Source: Opitutaceae bacterium UBA4094 (GTDB lineage: Bacteria; Verrucomicrobiota; Verrucomicrobiia; Opitutales; Opitutaceae). Taken from it: a stretch of DNA of 10,155 bases. The stretch spans positions 1-10,155 of the forward strand of contig DFYA01000138.1 of assembly GCA_002382525.1 (NCBI GenBank), in the 5' to 3' direction. The notes beneath the pieces were generated by a model. It did not search any database, was not told the origin of the DNA, and saw only the letters and a program-made list of their open reading frames with translations. Shown piece by piece: positions 1 through 6,127 of the stretch. A program made the position numbers and the translations under genes. How positions within the stretch are numbered: the stretch's first letter is position 1; each line of letters begins with the position of its first letter.

Positions 1-422
1 ATGCCGATGGGGAGGGCGCGCACGGAGTTGGTGATCGCGCACTTCAAGGTGTTTTGCGTGAGACCCTCGAGGATGAGGTGCGAGACGCGCGAGGAGGCGC
101 GGATGGCGAGGTCGAGCGTGGGGGTGTCGGTGACGCCGGTGCCGTCGGCGTTGGAAATGGGGATGGAACGGGCGACAGAGAGGTCGACGATTTGCTGGCT
201 GATGCCGTGAACGAGGACAACCTTGATGCCGAGGGAGCGGAGGACGGCGATGTCGACGAGGAGGTTGCCGAAGTTTTCGTCCGCGACGATGGAGCCGTCG
301 ATCGCGAGCACGAAGATCTGGCCTTGGAAACGCGGAACGTATTTCAGGATGCCCCGGAGGTCGGTGGGCTTGATCAGTGCAGTGCTGGCCGGATTGGCCG
401 GCGTGGCGGGGCCGTTGCTCAT
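1..422 (-). CDS. argA: N-acetylglutamate synthase (ArgA-type), amino-acid kinase domain, 3' end outside window
   Basis: The minus strand is open from an ATG at 422-420 to the left edge, giving 140 residues with no stop. Residues 24-80 follow the start of the amino-acid-kinase-like domain of ArgA-type acetylglutamate synthases: GILKYVPRFQGQIFVLAIDG, then ADENFGNLLVDIAVLRSLGI and KVVLVHG. ArgA acetylates glutamate in the first step of arginine synthesis; the catalytic GNAT domain would lie beyond the window. The glycine-rich segment that reads LGG in E. coli ArgA is AIDG here, which fits a regulatory rather than phosphorylating kinase fold. Acetylglutamate kinase (ArgB) is the main alternative, but the N-terminal GILKYVPRF segment matches ArgA better. 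The 71 bases separating it from the upstream TPR gene (423-493) show no clear promoter or terminator, so read-through from that gene is possible. No Shine-Dalgarno sequence precedes the start. A 7-codon ORF (445-422) ends in a TAATG overlap with this ATG. Confidence 0.8.
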   Translation of the reverse strand, partial: MSNGPATPANPASTALIKPTDLRGILKYVPRFQGQIFVLAIDGSIVADENFGNLLVDIAVLRSLGIKVVLVHGISQQIVDLSVARSIPISNADGTGVTDTPTLDLAIRASSRVSHLILEGLTQNTLKCAITNSVRALPIG

Positions 423-493
423 TATTGGGAAAAGGCAACGTTCATCGGGGAAGCGGGCGGGCGCGTCAATAGTCGCGGAGACAACGCGCGGCG

Positions 494-1693
494 TCAGCGG
501 AGCAAAAGCGCCGAGATCATTTCGCGGGGCAGCGGGGCGGACGACGACAACAGGCGCACCGCCTGGCTGCGGGTTTGGCGGTCGGATTGGGCGAGGGCGC
601 GGCCCACCAGCAAGGGGAGCCCCGCGGCACCGGTGCGTTGAAACGCCTTTTCCCAGGCGAGGGCTTCGTCCTCTTTGCCGCATGCGAGAAGCAGCGCCCA
701 CGCGCTGACGCTGACCGACGGGGAGGGCGCCGGGAGGTGATTGGAAAGGAGCGTGGCCGCGGTGGTGGCGGCGCGGGTGTCGCCGGAGGCCGCGACGATG
801 GCGGTGAGCTTAAGCCAGCGGCTTTCGTTCATCGGCAAGCGTGGAATCGACTCAAGAATTCCGCGGGCGAGTTGAGGGTCGCGCGAGGATTCGACCCGGT
901 AGTCGGCGCAACGCGCATCAAATTCCGTGAGCTGCGAGCGGTGCCGTTGGAGCCATACCCACGCTTGGGCGGGATCGCCGGCTCGCATGAAGAGTTCGAG
1001 CCCGAGGAGGACCTCGGCGGGGTTCAGCACCGCCCGGGTGGTGCGTTGCGCGAGGGTGTCGGCCAAGGCCGCGGGGTTTTGGTCGATCGCGAAGAACACG
1101 CCTTTCAAGAAGAGGGCGCTGGCGTGAGAGGACGCGTTCAACAGGTCGGCGACATGCGCGCGAGCTGACTTTGCCGTGAGGGGCGCGATCATCAGGGCGG
1201 ACTGCAGCCAGACCCCGGAGTTGTCGGTGGCGGACAAAAGGCGGTGGGCGCAGTGGACGAACAGCTCGTCGAAGCGTCCCGAATAAAACAGCATGTCGTG
1301 GACGAAGACCCCGCCGTCCATGCCGGCCAGACGGGCTTGCTCCGCAGCGTCGGCGAAGCGGTTTTCCTCGACGTGAAGGCGGGCGAGGTGGAGGCGCGCG
1401 GGCGAGAGCGCCGGGTTGAGTTCGAGGGCGGAACTCAGGGAGAGTCGGGCGAGGTTTAAGTCACCGCGTTCGTGGGCGAGGGCGGCGTTTTTGAAAAACC
1501 CTTGGGCGCGCCAGTGTTTGTAGCGTCCGAAGGGCCTGAAGCGGTCGGGGACGCACGGCGAGAACTCGAGGAGCGCCAACGCGGCGAGGATAGCAGCGAG
1601 TGCGCAAAGTGCGGCGCGTCGCGGGTGAAGCAGAAAAGACACGGCGGACGCGAAGAAAACGCGGAATCGTCCGTGCCGGGCCACCGCATCCAT
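494..1693 (-). CDS. Membrane-anchored TPR-like protein of unknown function
   Basis: A 399-residue protein. A hydrophobic segment at about residues 27-44 (ALCALAAILAALALLEF) follows a basic N-terminus and predicts one membrane anchor with the rest on the periplasmic side. Residues 66-125 look like two tetratricopeptide units (AALAHERGDLNLARLSLSSA, LELNP, then RLHLARLHVEENRFADAAEQ). The remainder is Ala/Leu-rich and helical, probably a degenerate helical-repeat solenoid. TPR proteins usually act as scaffolds, so a partner is more likely than a catalytic activity. The ATG (1693-1691) directly follows the TAA of the PEP-CTERM-like gene (1696-1694), so the two are almost certainly co-transcribed and probably translationally coupled. 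It may help synthesise, export or anchor that surface protein or the polysaccharide; this is inferred from context only. The TGA is at 496-494. I do not recognise a named family. Confidence 0.8.
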   Translation of the reverse strand: MDAVARHGRFRVFFASAVSFLLHPRRAALCALAAILAALALLEFSPCVPDRFRPFGRYKHWRAQGFFKNAALAHERGDLNLARLSLSSALELNPALSPARLHLARLHVEENRFADAAEQARLAGMDGGVFVHDMLFYSGRFDELFVHCAHRLLSATDNSGVWLQSALMIAPLTAKSARAHVADLLNASSHASALFLKGVFFAIDQNPAALADTLAQRTTRAVLNPAEVLLGLELFMRAGDPAQAWVWLQRHRSQLTEFDARCADYRVESSRDPQLARGILESIPRLPMNESRWLKLTAIVAASGDTRAATTAATLLSNHLPAPSPSVSVSAWALLLACGKEDEALAWEKAFQRTGAAGLPLLVGRALAQSDRQTRSQAVRLLSSSAPLPREMISALLLR

Positions 1694-2647
1694 TTATGCT
1701 TGGGGCCGGGCGGAGGGGCGCATCCAGCGACGGCGGGAGAGCAGAGCGAAAGCGGGGGCGAGCATCACGCCGGTGAGCAGAACGGTCGATGACTCCGGGA
1801 TGGGGTTGCCGGAGGAGCTGACGGGTGCCGAGAAGTTGAAGGCGACGCTCATGCCAGCCATGGCGTCTTGATTGATGTTGTTCTCCTGCTGGCTGGTGCC
1901 GGCGGTGATACGATAGGTCGTGTCGGCGTTGAAATTGAAGGACGGCCCCATGACGGTGGCGCTTTGGATGGCGGCAACAAAGGCTGAATAGGGGAGCGCA
2001 AAGGTGAGGAAGGCGTCCGCATTCCCGGATATCATGGTGCCGCCACCGACGATATCATTGGCGGCGGTGACTTGCTGGTAGTTGGTGTAGCTGTCGTTGC
2101 CGTTGGTCGAGAGCGTGTAGAGCGGATTGACCTGCTGACCGTAGGCTATGGTCGTGGTGCTCGGTGAAGTATTCGCGCCGGAGTTGTCGGTGTCGGCGAT
2201 GACCACGACCCAGTTGGTGGACTGCTGAGGTTTGAGATTAACGCCGACAAACATATCGGCCGCGCCGTTGTTATCGAAATCGAAGCCGACGTAGGACACC
2301 TGTTTAATGGCTCCCACCGTGGAGAATTCGTTCAGGCGCATGCGGAACCCGATATGATCCACGCCGCCAATGGTGCCGTAGCCGATGTAGAGAGTGGGTG
2401 CCGTGGCGGTCCCCACCATGTCGGATACGTTTTGGCCAGTTTGCTGGTCGAGAATGCCCGTGGTGTCGCCGTTCCGTCCGCCTTGATCGATGAGGTAGGC
2501 GGTGCCAGCGGCGTTTTGGACGCCGCGCCATACGGTAACGCCGTTCACGACATCTGCGCTCCCGACATCGAGGACAACGGCTTGGAGATGAGGAATGCCT
2601 AAAACGGTCAAAAGCCCGGCAAGTTTTAAGTAGGGTGAATTCCTCAT
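1694..2647 (-). CDS. Secreted surface protein with PEP-CTERM-like sorting tail
   Basis: A 317-residue protein counted from the ATG at 2647. An in-frame TTG at 2683 would add 12 residues, but the ATG leads straight into a normal signal peptide (MRNSPYLKLAGLLTVLGIPH, then LQA), so I chose it. The mature part is rich in Thr, Asn, Gly and Ala, poor in Lys, and has no cysteine. DFDNNGAAD (residues 123-131) resembles a DxDxNGxxD calcium-binding loop, and DTDNSG occurs about 20 residues after it. The C-terminus (283-317) has the three-part form of a PEP-CTERM signal: IPESS, a hydrophobic stretch (TVLLTGVMLAPAFALL), then SRRR. The usual Pro-Glu-Pro is Pro-Glu-Ser here, and ten residues follow the arginines. 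In known systems such tails are processed by exosortases in the inner membrane, often in exopolysaccharide producers. No exosortase is visible in this window. The function of the main domain is unknown; a structural matrix protein is plausible. Confidence 0.82.
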   Translation of the reverse strand: MRNSPYLKLAGLLTVLGIPHLQAVVLDVGSADVVNGVTVWRGVQNAAGTAYLIDQGGRNGDTTGILDQQTGQNVSDMVGTATAPTLYIGYGTIGGVDHIGFRMRLNEFSTVGAIKQVSYVGFDFDNNGAADMFVGVNLKPQQSTNWVVVIADTDNSGANTSPSTTTIAYGQQVNPLYTLSTNGNDSYTNYQQVTAANDIVGGGTMISGNADAFLTFALPYSAFVAAIQSATVMGPSFNFNADTTYRITAGTSQQENNINQDAMAGMSVAFNFSAPVSSSGNPIPESSTVLLTGVMLAPAFALLSRRRWMRPSARPQA

Positions 2648-2769
2648 ATTTAGATTTGTTAAGCGCTGGTTTTTTCTGCACAACCTTAAAAATAAAGGAA
2701 TTTAACTAATTTTTAGCGAGTGTCGTAGCTACGTAATCCCTGCGTTTCCTTACCTCTAATCTCTTAATT
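2648..2769. promoter_or_regulatory. AT-rich divergent intergenic region
   Basis: These 122 bases separate two divergent genes and should hold both promoters. GC is about 30% over 2641-2700 and 38% over 2701-2760 by hand count, against about 60-78% in lines I counted inside genes. A-tracts and T-tracts occur (a T run at 2670-2675 and TTAAAAATAAA around 2686-2696). I could not pick a convincing pair of -35 and -10 hexamers for either direction. TCTAAT at 2755-2760 matches a -10 box at five of six positions, but it has no matching -35 and lies only 10 bases before the plus-strand ATG. Confidence 0.6.
2724..2733. repeat. 10-bp perfect palindrome in the divergent promoter region
   Basis: CGTAGCTACG is its own reverse complement. 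The flanking bases do not extend the symmetry. It lies 36 bases upstream of the plus-strand ATG at 2770 and 76 bases from the minus-strand ATG at 2647, so a dimeric regulator bound here could affect both genes. With one copy and a short arm, chance is not excluded. Confidence 0.4.
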
Positions 2770-3942
2770 ATGAAGATATCACGCGTCCGCCCTGCTCCGG
2801 GTTCCCTATTCCGATGGTCTCTGTGTGCGGTTGTTTCGGTGTTACTTGTAAATGCGAGCTCCGCGCAGCCGACGCCTCCCGCGTCGGGCCCCGCTGCCGA
2901 GGTGAAGGCCATGAATACCTCGCGTTTATTGGGTGGCGCGACGGTTCGCCGCCTTGATCCGCTGACGGGCCTTTTGACTCCGGTTTCAGGGATGACGGCG
3001 ATCATCGATGACGATGCCTCATCTGGATGGACGCCTCCAGTGGGTAAGACGCTCTTGGTAATTAGCCTGGCGGACGAAACGACTATCAACTCTTTCACCC
3101 TCTTCGCGCCGGTAGCCACCGGTGTTTACGTGGTGTCGATCGCGAGCAGCTTGGAAGCGGCTCTGGATCCGCAGCAGCGAACGGAGCTGATGCGATCGGA
3201 TCTGGCGACGGACACCGCGCAGGCGGTGCCTGGTGTGTTGGCGCGCGTGGTGGTGTTGGAGCTGGATATCGTCGAGTCGGCTCCGATCCGCAGCGTGGAC
3301 GTGGTGGGCAAGCCGACGGGCGGCGGCGGCGTGCCTTACACCGTGGTGGTGCCGGATTCCTCAAAGGATCAAAACTCGGGCACGGCGGATGGAAAACTGG
3401 TGGAGGTAAACTTTGCGGCCAACGCGCTGGGGGCCAAGGTGGCGGGCGGAGCGGAGGATTTTTCACCGATGATCGACGGAGACACGGGCACGACCCAGGC
3501 GTTGGCTCCGCGTGACGGCACGCCGGCGAGCGCGAGCATCACGCTGGCGGCAGCGGTGAGCGTGGATCGGGTGTCATTGGCGTTTGAGCCGGCGAGCGGC
3601 ACGGTGACCTTTCTGGCGACCGACGCGGAGACGCCGAATGGTCGCGTGATTGGAGAAGTGAGCTTGGACGGCACCAGCAAGACGTTGACCTTGGAAACCG
3701 CGGGGGTGAGCGCCGAGTCGATTACGGTGGTGTGGACACCGAGTGACGGGACGTCCCCGCTGATCGTCAGCGAAATCGGAGCGTTCGCGCTCGCGCGGGT
3801 GGAACGCGCCGTGCCCTCCCCGGATGGAACGGTGCCGCGGGTGCGCGTCGACATGCCGACGATCAGTCCGCCGCCGCTCCCCGGTCCGGGTATCAATGTG
3901 CCGCCGCCCATTCTGCCGCCCTCGCGTCCGGTGAGCCGGTGA
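2770..3942 (+). CDS. Exported protein with two galactose-binding-like halves and a Pro-rich tail; function unknown
   Basis: A 390-residue protein with a clear signal peptide: basic start, hydrophobic core LCAVVSVLLV, probable cleavage after ASSA at residue 32. Two halves share a pattern. Residues 49-180 contain GGATV and IIDDDASSGW followed by short beta-rich segments (TLLVISLADETTINSFTLF). Residues 209-345 contain LGAKV and PMIDGDTGTTQ followed by ASITLAAAVSVDRVSLAFEP. The acidic 'ID-gd' loop followed by paired strands recalls discoidin (F5/8 type C) or galactose-binding-like folds. This is a fold-level guess that I hold loosely. The last 26 residues (365-390) hold 11 prolines, including PPPLPGPG and VPPPILPP, and there is no sorting tail or lipobox. 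The polymerase gene starts 10 bases after the stop, so the two probably form an operon. A periplasmic or outer-surface protein that handles the polymer is possible. No named family was recognised. Confidence 0.78.
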   Translation: MKISRVRPAPGSLFRWSLCAVVSVLLVNASSAQPTPPASGPAAEVKAMNTSRLLGGATVRRLDPLTGLLTPVSGMTAIIDDDASSGWTPPVGKTLLVISLADETTINSFTLFAPVATGVYVVSIASSLEAALDPQQRTELMRSDLATDTAQAVPGVLARVVVLELDIVESAPIRSVDVVGKPTGGGGVPYTVVVPDSSKDQNSGTADGKLVEVNFAANALGAKVAGGAEDFSPMIDGDTGTTQALAPRDGTPASASITLAAAVSVDRVSLAFEPASGTVTFLATDAETPNGRVIGEVSLDGTSKTLTLETAGVSAESITVVWTPSDGTSPLIVSEIGAFALARVERAVPSPDGTVPRVRVDMPTISPPPLPGPGINVPPPILPPSRPVSR

Positions 3943-3952
3943 GTTTCGGCGA

Positions 3953-6109
3953 ATGAATTCGCGGGCGGAGAGATCGATCGAGCCGGCGGGCGGGACGTCG
4001 GCTTGGTGGGTGGCGTTGTCGGGCGGCGGAATGACGCTGGCCGGGTGGTTTGCGCCGGGCGTCTGTGCTCCGGTTGCCGGAATTCTCTGTGCGGTCATAA
4101 TCCTAGGGCGGTGGCGACGCGGCACCGTTGACGCAGCGGGATTGGCGATCGTGGCGGGCGTGACGGGGTTTTTTTGTATCAAAGATGTGCTGACCGCCGG
4201 ACCGCTCGGGCGAGCGGCGGGGGAACTCGGCGTGGCGGCGGAAGGGGCGGCGCGCCAACCCGACACCGCGGCAGCCTGCTCGGCGGCGGCGGTGTCGGGT
4301 CTGTGTGTATTCGTTTTTCAATTACTCAGGACAACGTGGAGCGGTGAGGTCGGCATGCGCGCGTGGGGACGCGCGGTGAGCGGAATTTCGGCGGCGCTCG
4401 CGGTCGTGGTGCTCACCGCGCCACATCTGGCGCGTGACTACGGGGATGAATTTAGCGTGGGCGAAGTAGCCAGCCGCAACGCCGCGGCGGGAGCGTTTGC
4501 GCTGGCCGCGATGGTGGCGGCGGGGCTGGTGTTGGACGCGTTGAGGGCGGGGCGAAGCCGCGAGTGGCCGGTCGCGGCGGTCGCAGCGGGCGTGTGTATG
4601 GCGGCGGCCGCCAACTTGGGATCGCGCGGTGGGTTGGTGGCGTTGATGGCGGGCGCGATTTATCTCGTTGCGCGAGCGACGGACGGGCGGGTGCGTCGGT
4701 GGGGACTGGCGGCGGGGGTGCTGGTAATCGGAGCGATCCTGGTTGCCCCGGTAACGGTCGCGCGGCTGGGCGATCTGGGTGAGGAATATCGCGTGGAACT
4801 ATGGTTGGGGAGCATGCGCGTGTGGCGGGAGGCGCCGTTGGGCGGCGTGGGTGGTGGCGGGTTTGCGGATGCGTTCGCCTTGTTTTCGGGGCTGGTTCCA
4901 GTGGAAGGGGCGCGGGTGACGCATCCCGATTCGAGCTGGGTGTTGTTGCTCACGGAATGGGGCGTGGCTGGTGTGGCGGTGGTGACGGTGGCCGGGTGGT
5001 TGGCGCTGCGCCGAGGCAGCGCCCGAGGCGCGGCGACAGGGCTGCGGCTCGGGGCGGAGGCGGGGCTGGTCATCTGGGCGGTCGCTGCGGTGGGGGACAT
5101 TTCGTTTCACCGGGCAGTGACGTTGGTGATCGCGTTACCGCTGCTGGCGATCGTGGGTGCGGCGGATGGCGAGGGGCGTAAGGCGCGCGCTGCCGGGTGG
5201 ACAAATTTGATCGGTGTGGCGCTCGCGTTGGTGCTTGCGGGATTGGCGATGTGGGAGCGGGCGGGACCGCTCGATATGCAGGTGAACCATCAGCGCGGGT
5301 TCGCCGCGTTGAGCGACACGGATGTGGAACGCGCGGCGGAATTTTTCGAGGCGGCGGTGGCGGTGGATCCGGCCAACACGGCCGCGTTGCAGCTGTATGC
5401 GCGCGCGCTGATGTCAACCGCGCCTGAGCGGGCGTTGCCATTTTGGCGACGACTCTTTGTGGCGGCGGGCTCGCGCGCGTCGGGGTTCCTCACCGAAGAA
5501 CTCACACGGAACCCGATGGTGCCCCTGCGGTATTGGCGGAAGGCGGTCGAGACGCGGACCGACCTGTGGGTGGTGCTTGCCGATCGGGACGAGGCGGGAG
5601 CCCAAGGGTATTTCGAACGCTGGCGGACGGCACCGGACGAAGCGAGGGCGCGGAGTCCGCAATGGGCCGTGCTCGGGGCTCTGGCTCGCTGGGGAAGCGT
5701 GGCGGACATGACGACGTGGTTGACGATCCGTCCGGGCAAGGTGAATCACGACGCGGCGCACGGTGCGCGTTTTCTGCGAGAGCGAGGGCGCGGGGATATA
5801 GCGTGGGAGTGGCTCGCGCATGGATTCCCAGAGGGGCCGATGACATCGGCGCGGGAGCCGGACGTGGGGCTGCGCGCGCGGGTGATGGCGAACCCGGACG
5901 ACTACGTGGCGGCGGCGCGACTGTTGGCGCAGGTGGGAAGCGAGGAGGAGCGGCTGCGGCTGTTGCGCCGGTGGTCGGAACGCCCGGAGGCGCCGGCGTG
6001 GTTCCGGATCCGGCTCGCATATGCGTTGCGGGCGGCGGGACTGAGAGAGGAGGCGCTTACCACGATGATCGAGGCGGCGGAAGCGAGCGGTCGAGGGACC
6101 GGGCGCTGA
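3953..6109 (+). CDS. Wzy/WaaL-type polysaccharide polymerase or O-antigen ligase with C-terminal TPR-like domain
   Basis: A 718-residue protein. The first ~435 residues are a series of hydrophobic segments typical of an inner-membrane polytopic protein. Two signatures of the O-antigen ligase/polymerase family are visible: SRGG (224-227) in AANLGSRGGLVALMAG, and a periplasmic-loop motif HPDSSWVLLLTEWGVAGV starting at H324. Members join lipid-linked oligosaccharides into polymer (Wzy) or ligate them to an acceptor (WaaL). With a Wzc-like kinase and an export protein nearby, polymerase is the likelier role. From about residue 445 the protein is soluble: AAEFFEAAVAVDPANTAALQ fits a TPR helix pair, and weaker helical repeats continue to the end (LLRRWSERPEAPAWFRIRLA, then ALRAAGLREEAL). 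TPR-carrying members are known and the tail is presumably periplasmic, perhaps as a docking platform. The ATG lies 10 bases after the preceding gene without a Shine-Dalgarno sequence. A G4T7 homopolymer lies inside the gene at 4165-4175. Confidence 0.88.
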   Translation: MNSRAERSIEPAGGTSAWWVALSGGGMTLAGWFAPGVCAPVAGILCAVIILGRWRRGTVDAAGLAIVAGVTGFFCIKDVLTAGPLGRAAGELGVAAEGAARQPDTAAACSAAAVSGLCVFVFQLLRTTWSGEVGMRAWGRAVSGISAALAVVVLTAPHLARDYGDEFSVGEVASRNAAAGAFALAAMVAAGLVLDALRAGRSREWPVAAVAAGVCMAAAANLGSRGGLVALMAGAIYLVARATDGRVRRWGLAAGVLVIGAILVAPVTVARLGDLGEEYRVELWLGSMRVWREAPLGGVGGGGFADAFALFSGLVPVEGARVTHPDSSWVLLLTEWGVAGVAVVTVAGWLALRRGSARGAATGLRLGAEAGLVIWAVAAVGDISFHRAVTLVIALPLLAIVGAADGEGRKARAAGWTNLIGVALALVLAGLAMWERAGPLDMQVNHQRGFAALSDTDVERAAEFFEAAVAVDPANTAALQLYARALMSTAPERALPFWRRLFVAAGSRASGFLTEELTRNPMVPLRYWRKAVETRTDLWVVLADRDEAGAQGYFERWRTAPDEARARSPQWAVLGALARWGSVADMTTWLTIRPGKVNHDAAHGARFLRERGRGDIAWEWLAHGFPEGPMTSAREPDVGLRARVMANPDDYVAAARLLAQVGSEEERLRLLRRWSERPEAPAWFRIRLAYALRAAGLREEALTTMIEAAEASGRGTGR

Positions 6110-6127
6110 CGTTCCGACGCGGGCGAG

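Noticed and set aside
422..445. A 7-codon leader ORF (MNVAFSQ) ending in TAATG at the argA-like start
   Set aside because: It contains no arginine codons, no attenuator hairpin was found, and no ribosome site precedes it. A chance ORF is likelier than a leader peptide.
54..708. Two overlapping plus-strand open frames of 161 and 195 codons
   Set aside because: They run antisense through the argA-like gene and the TPR gene end. Their products are Arg/Gly/Asp-rich without recognisable features.
2683..2698. CCTT/AAGG short inverted repeat upstream of the PEP-CTERM-like gene
   Set aside because: The arms are only 4 bp in AT-rich sequence and are expected by chance.
4165..4175. G4T7 homopolymer run in the polymerase gene
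   Set aside because: It could allow slippage or phase variation, but the frame is intact, the run is short and there is no second line of evidence.
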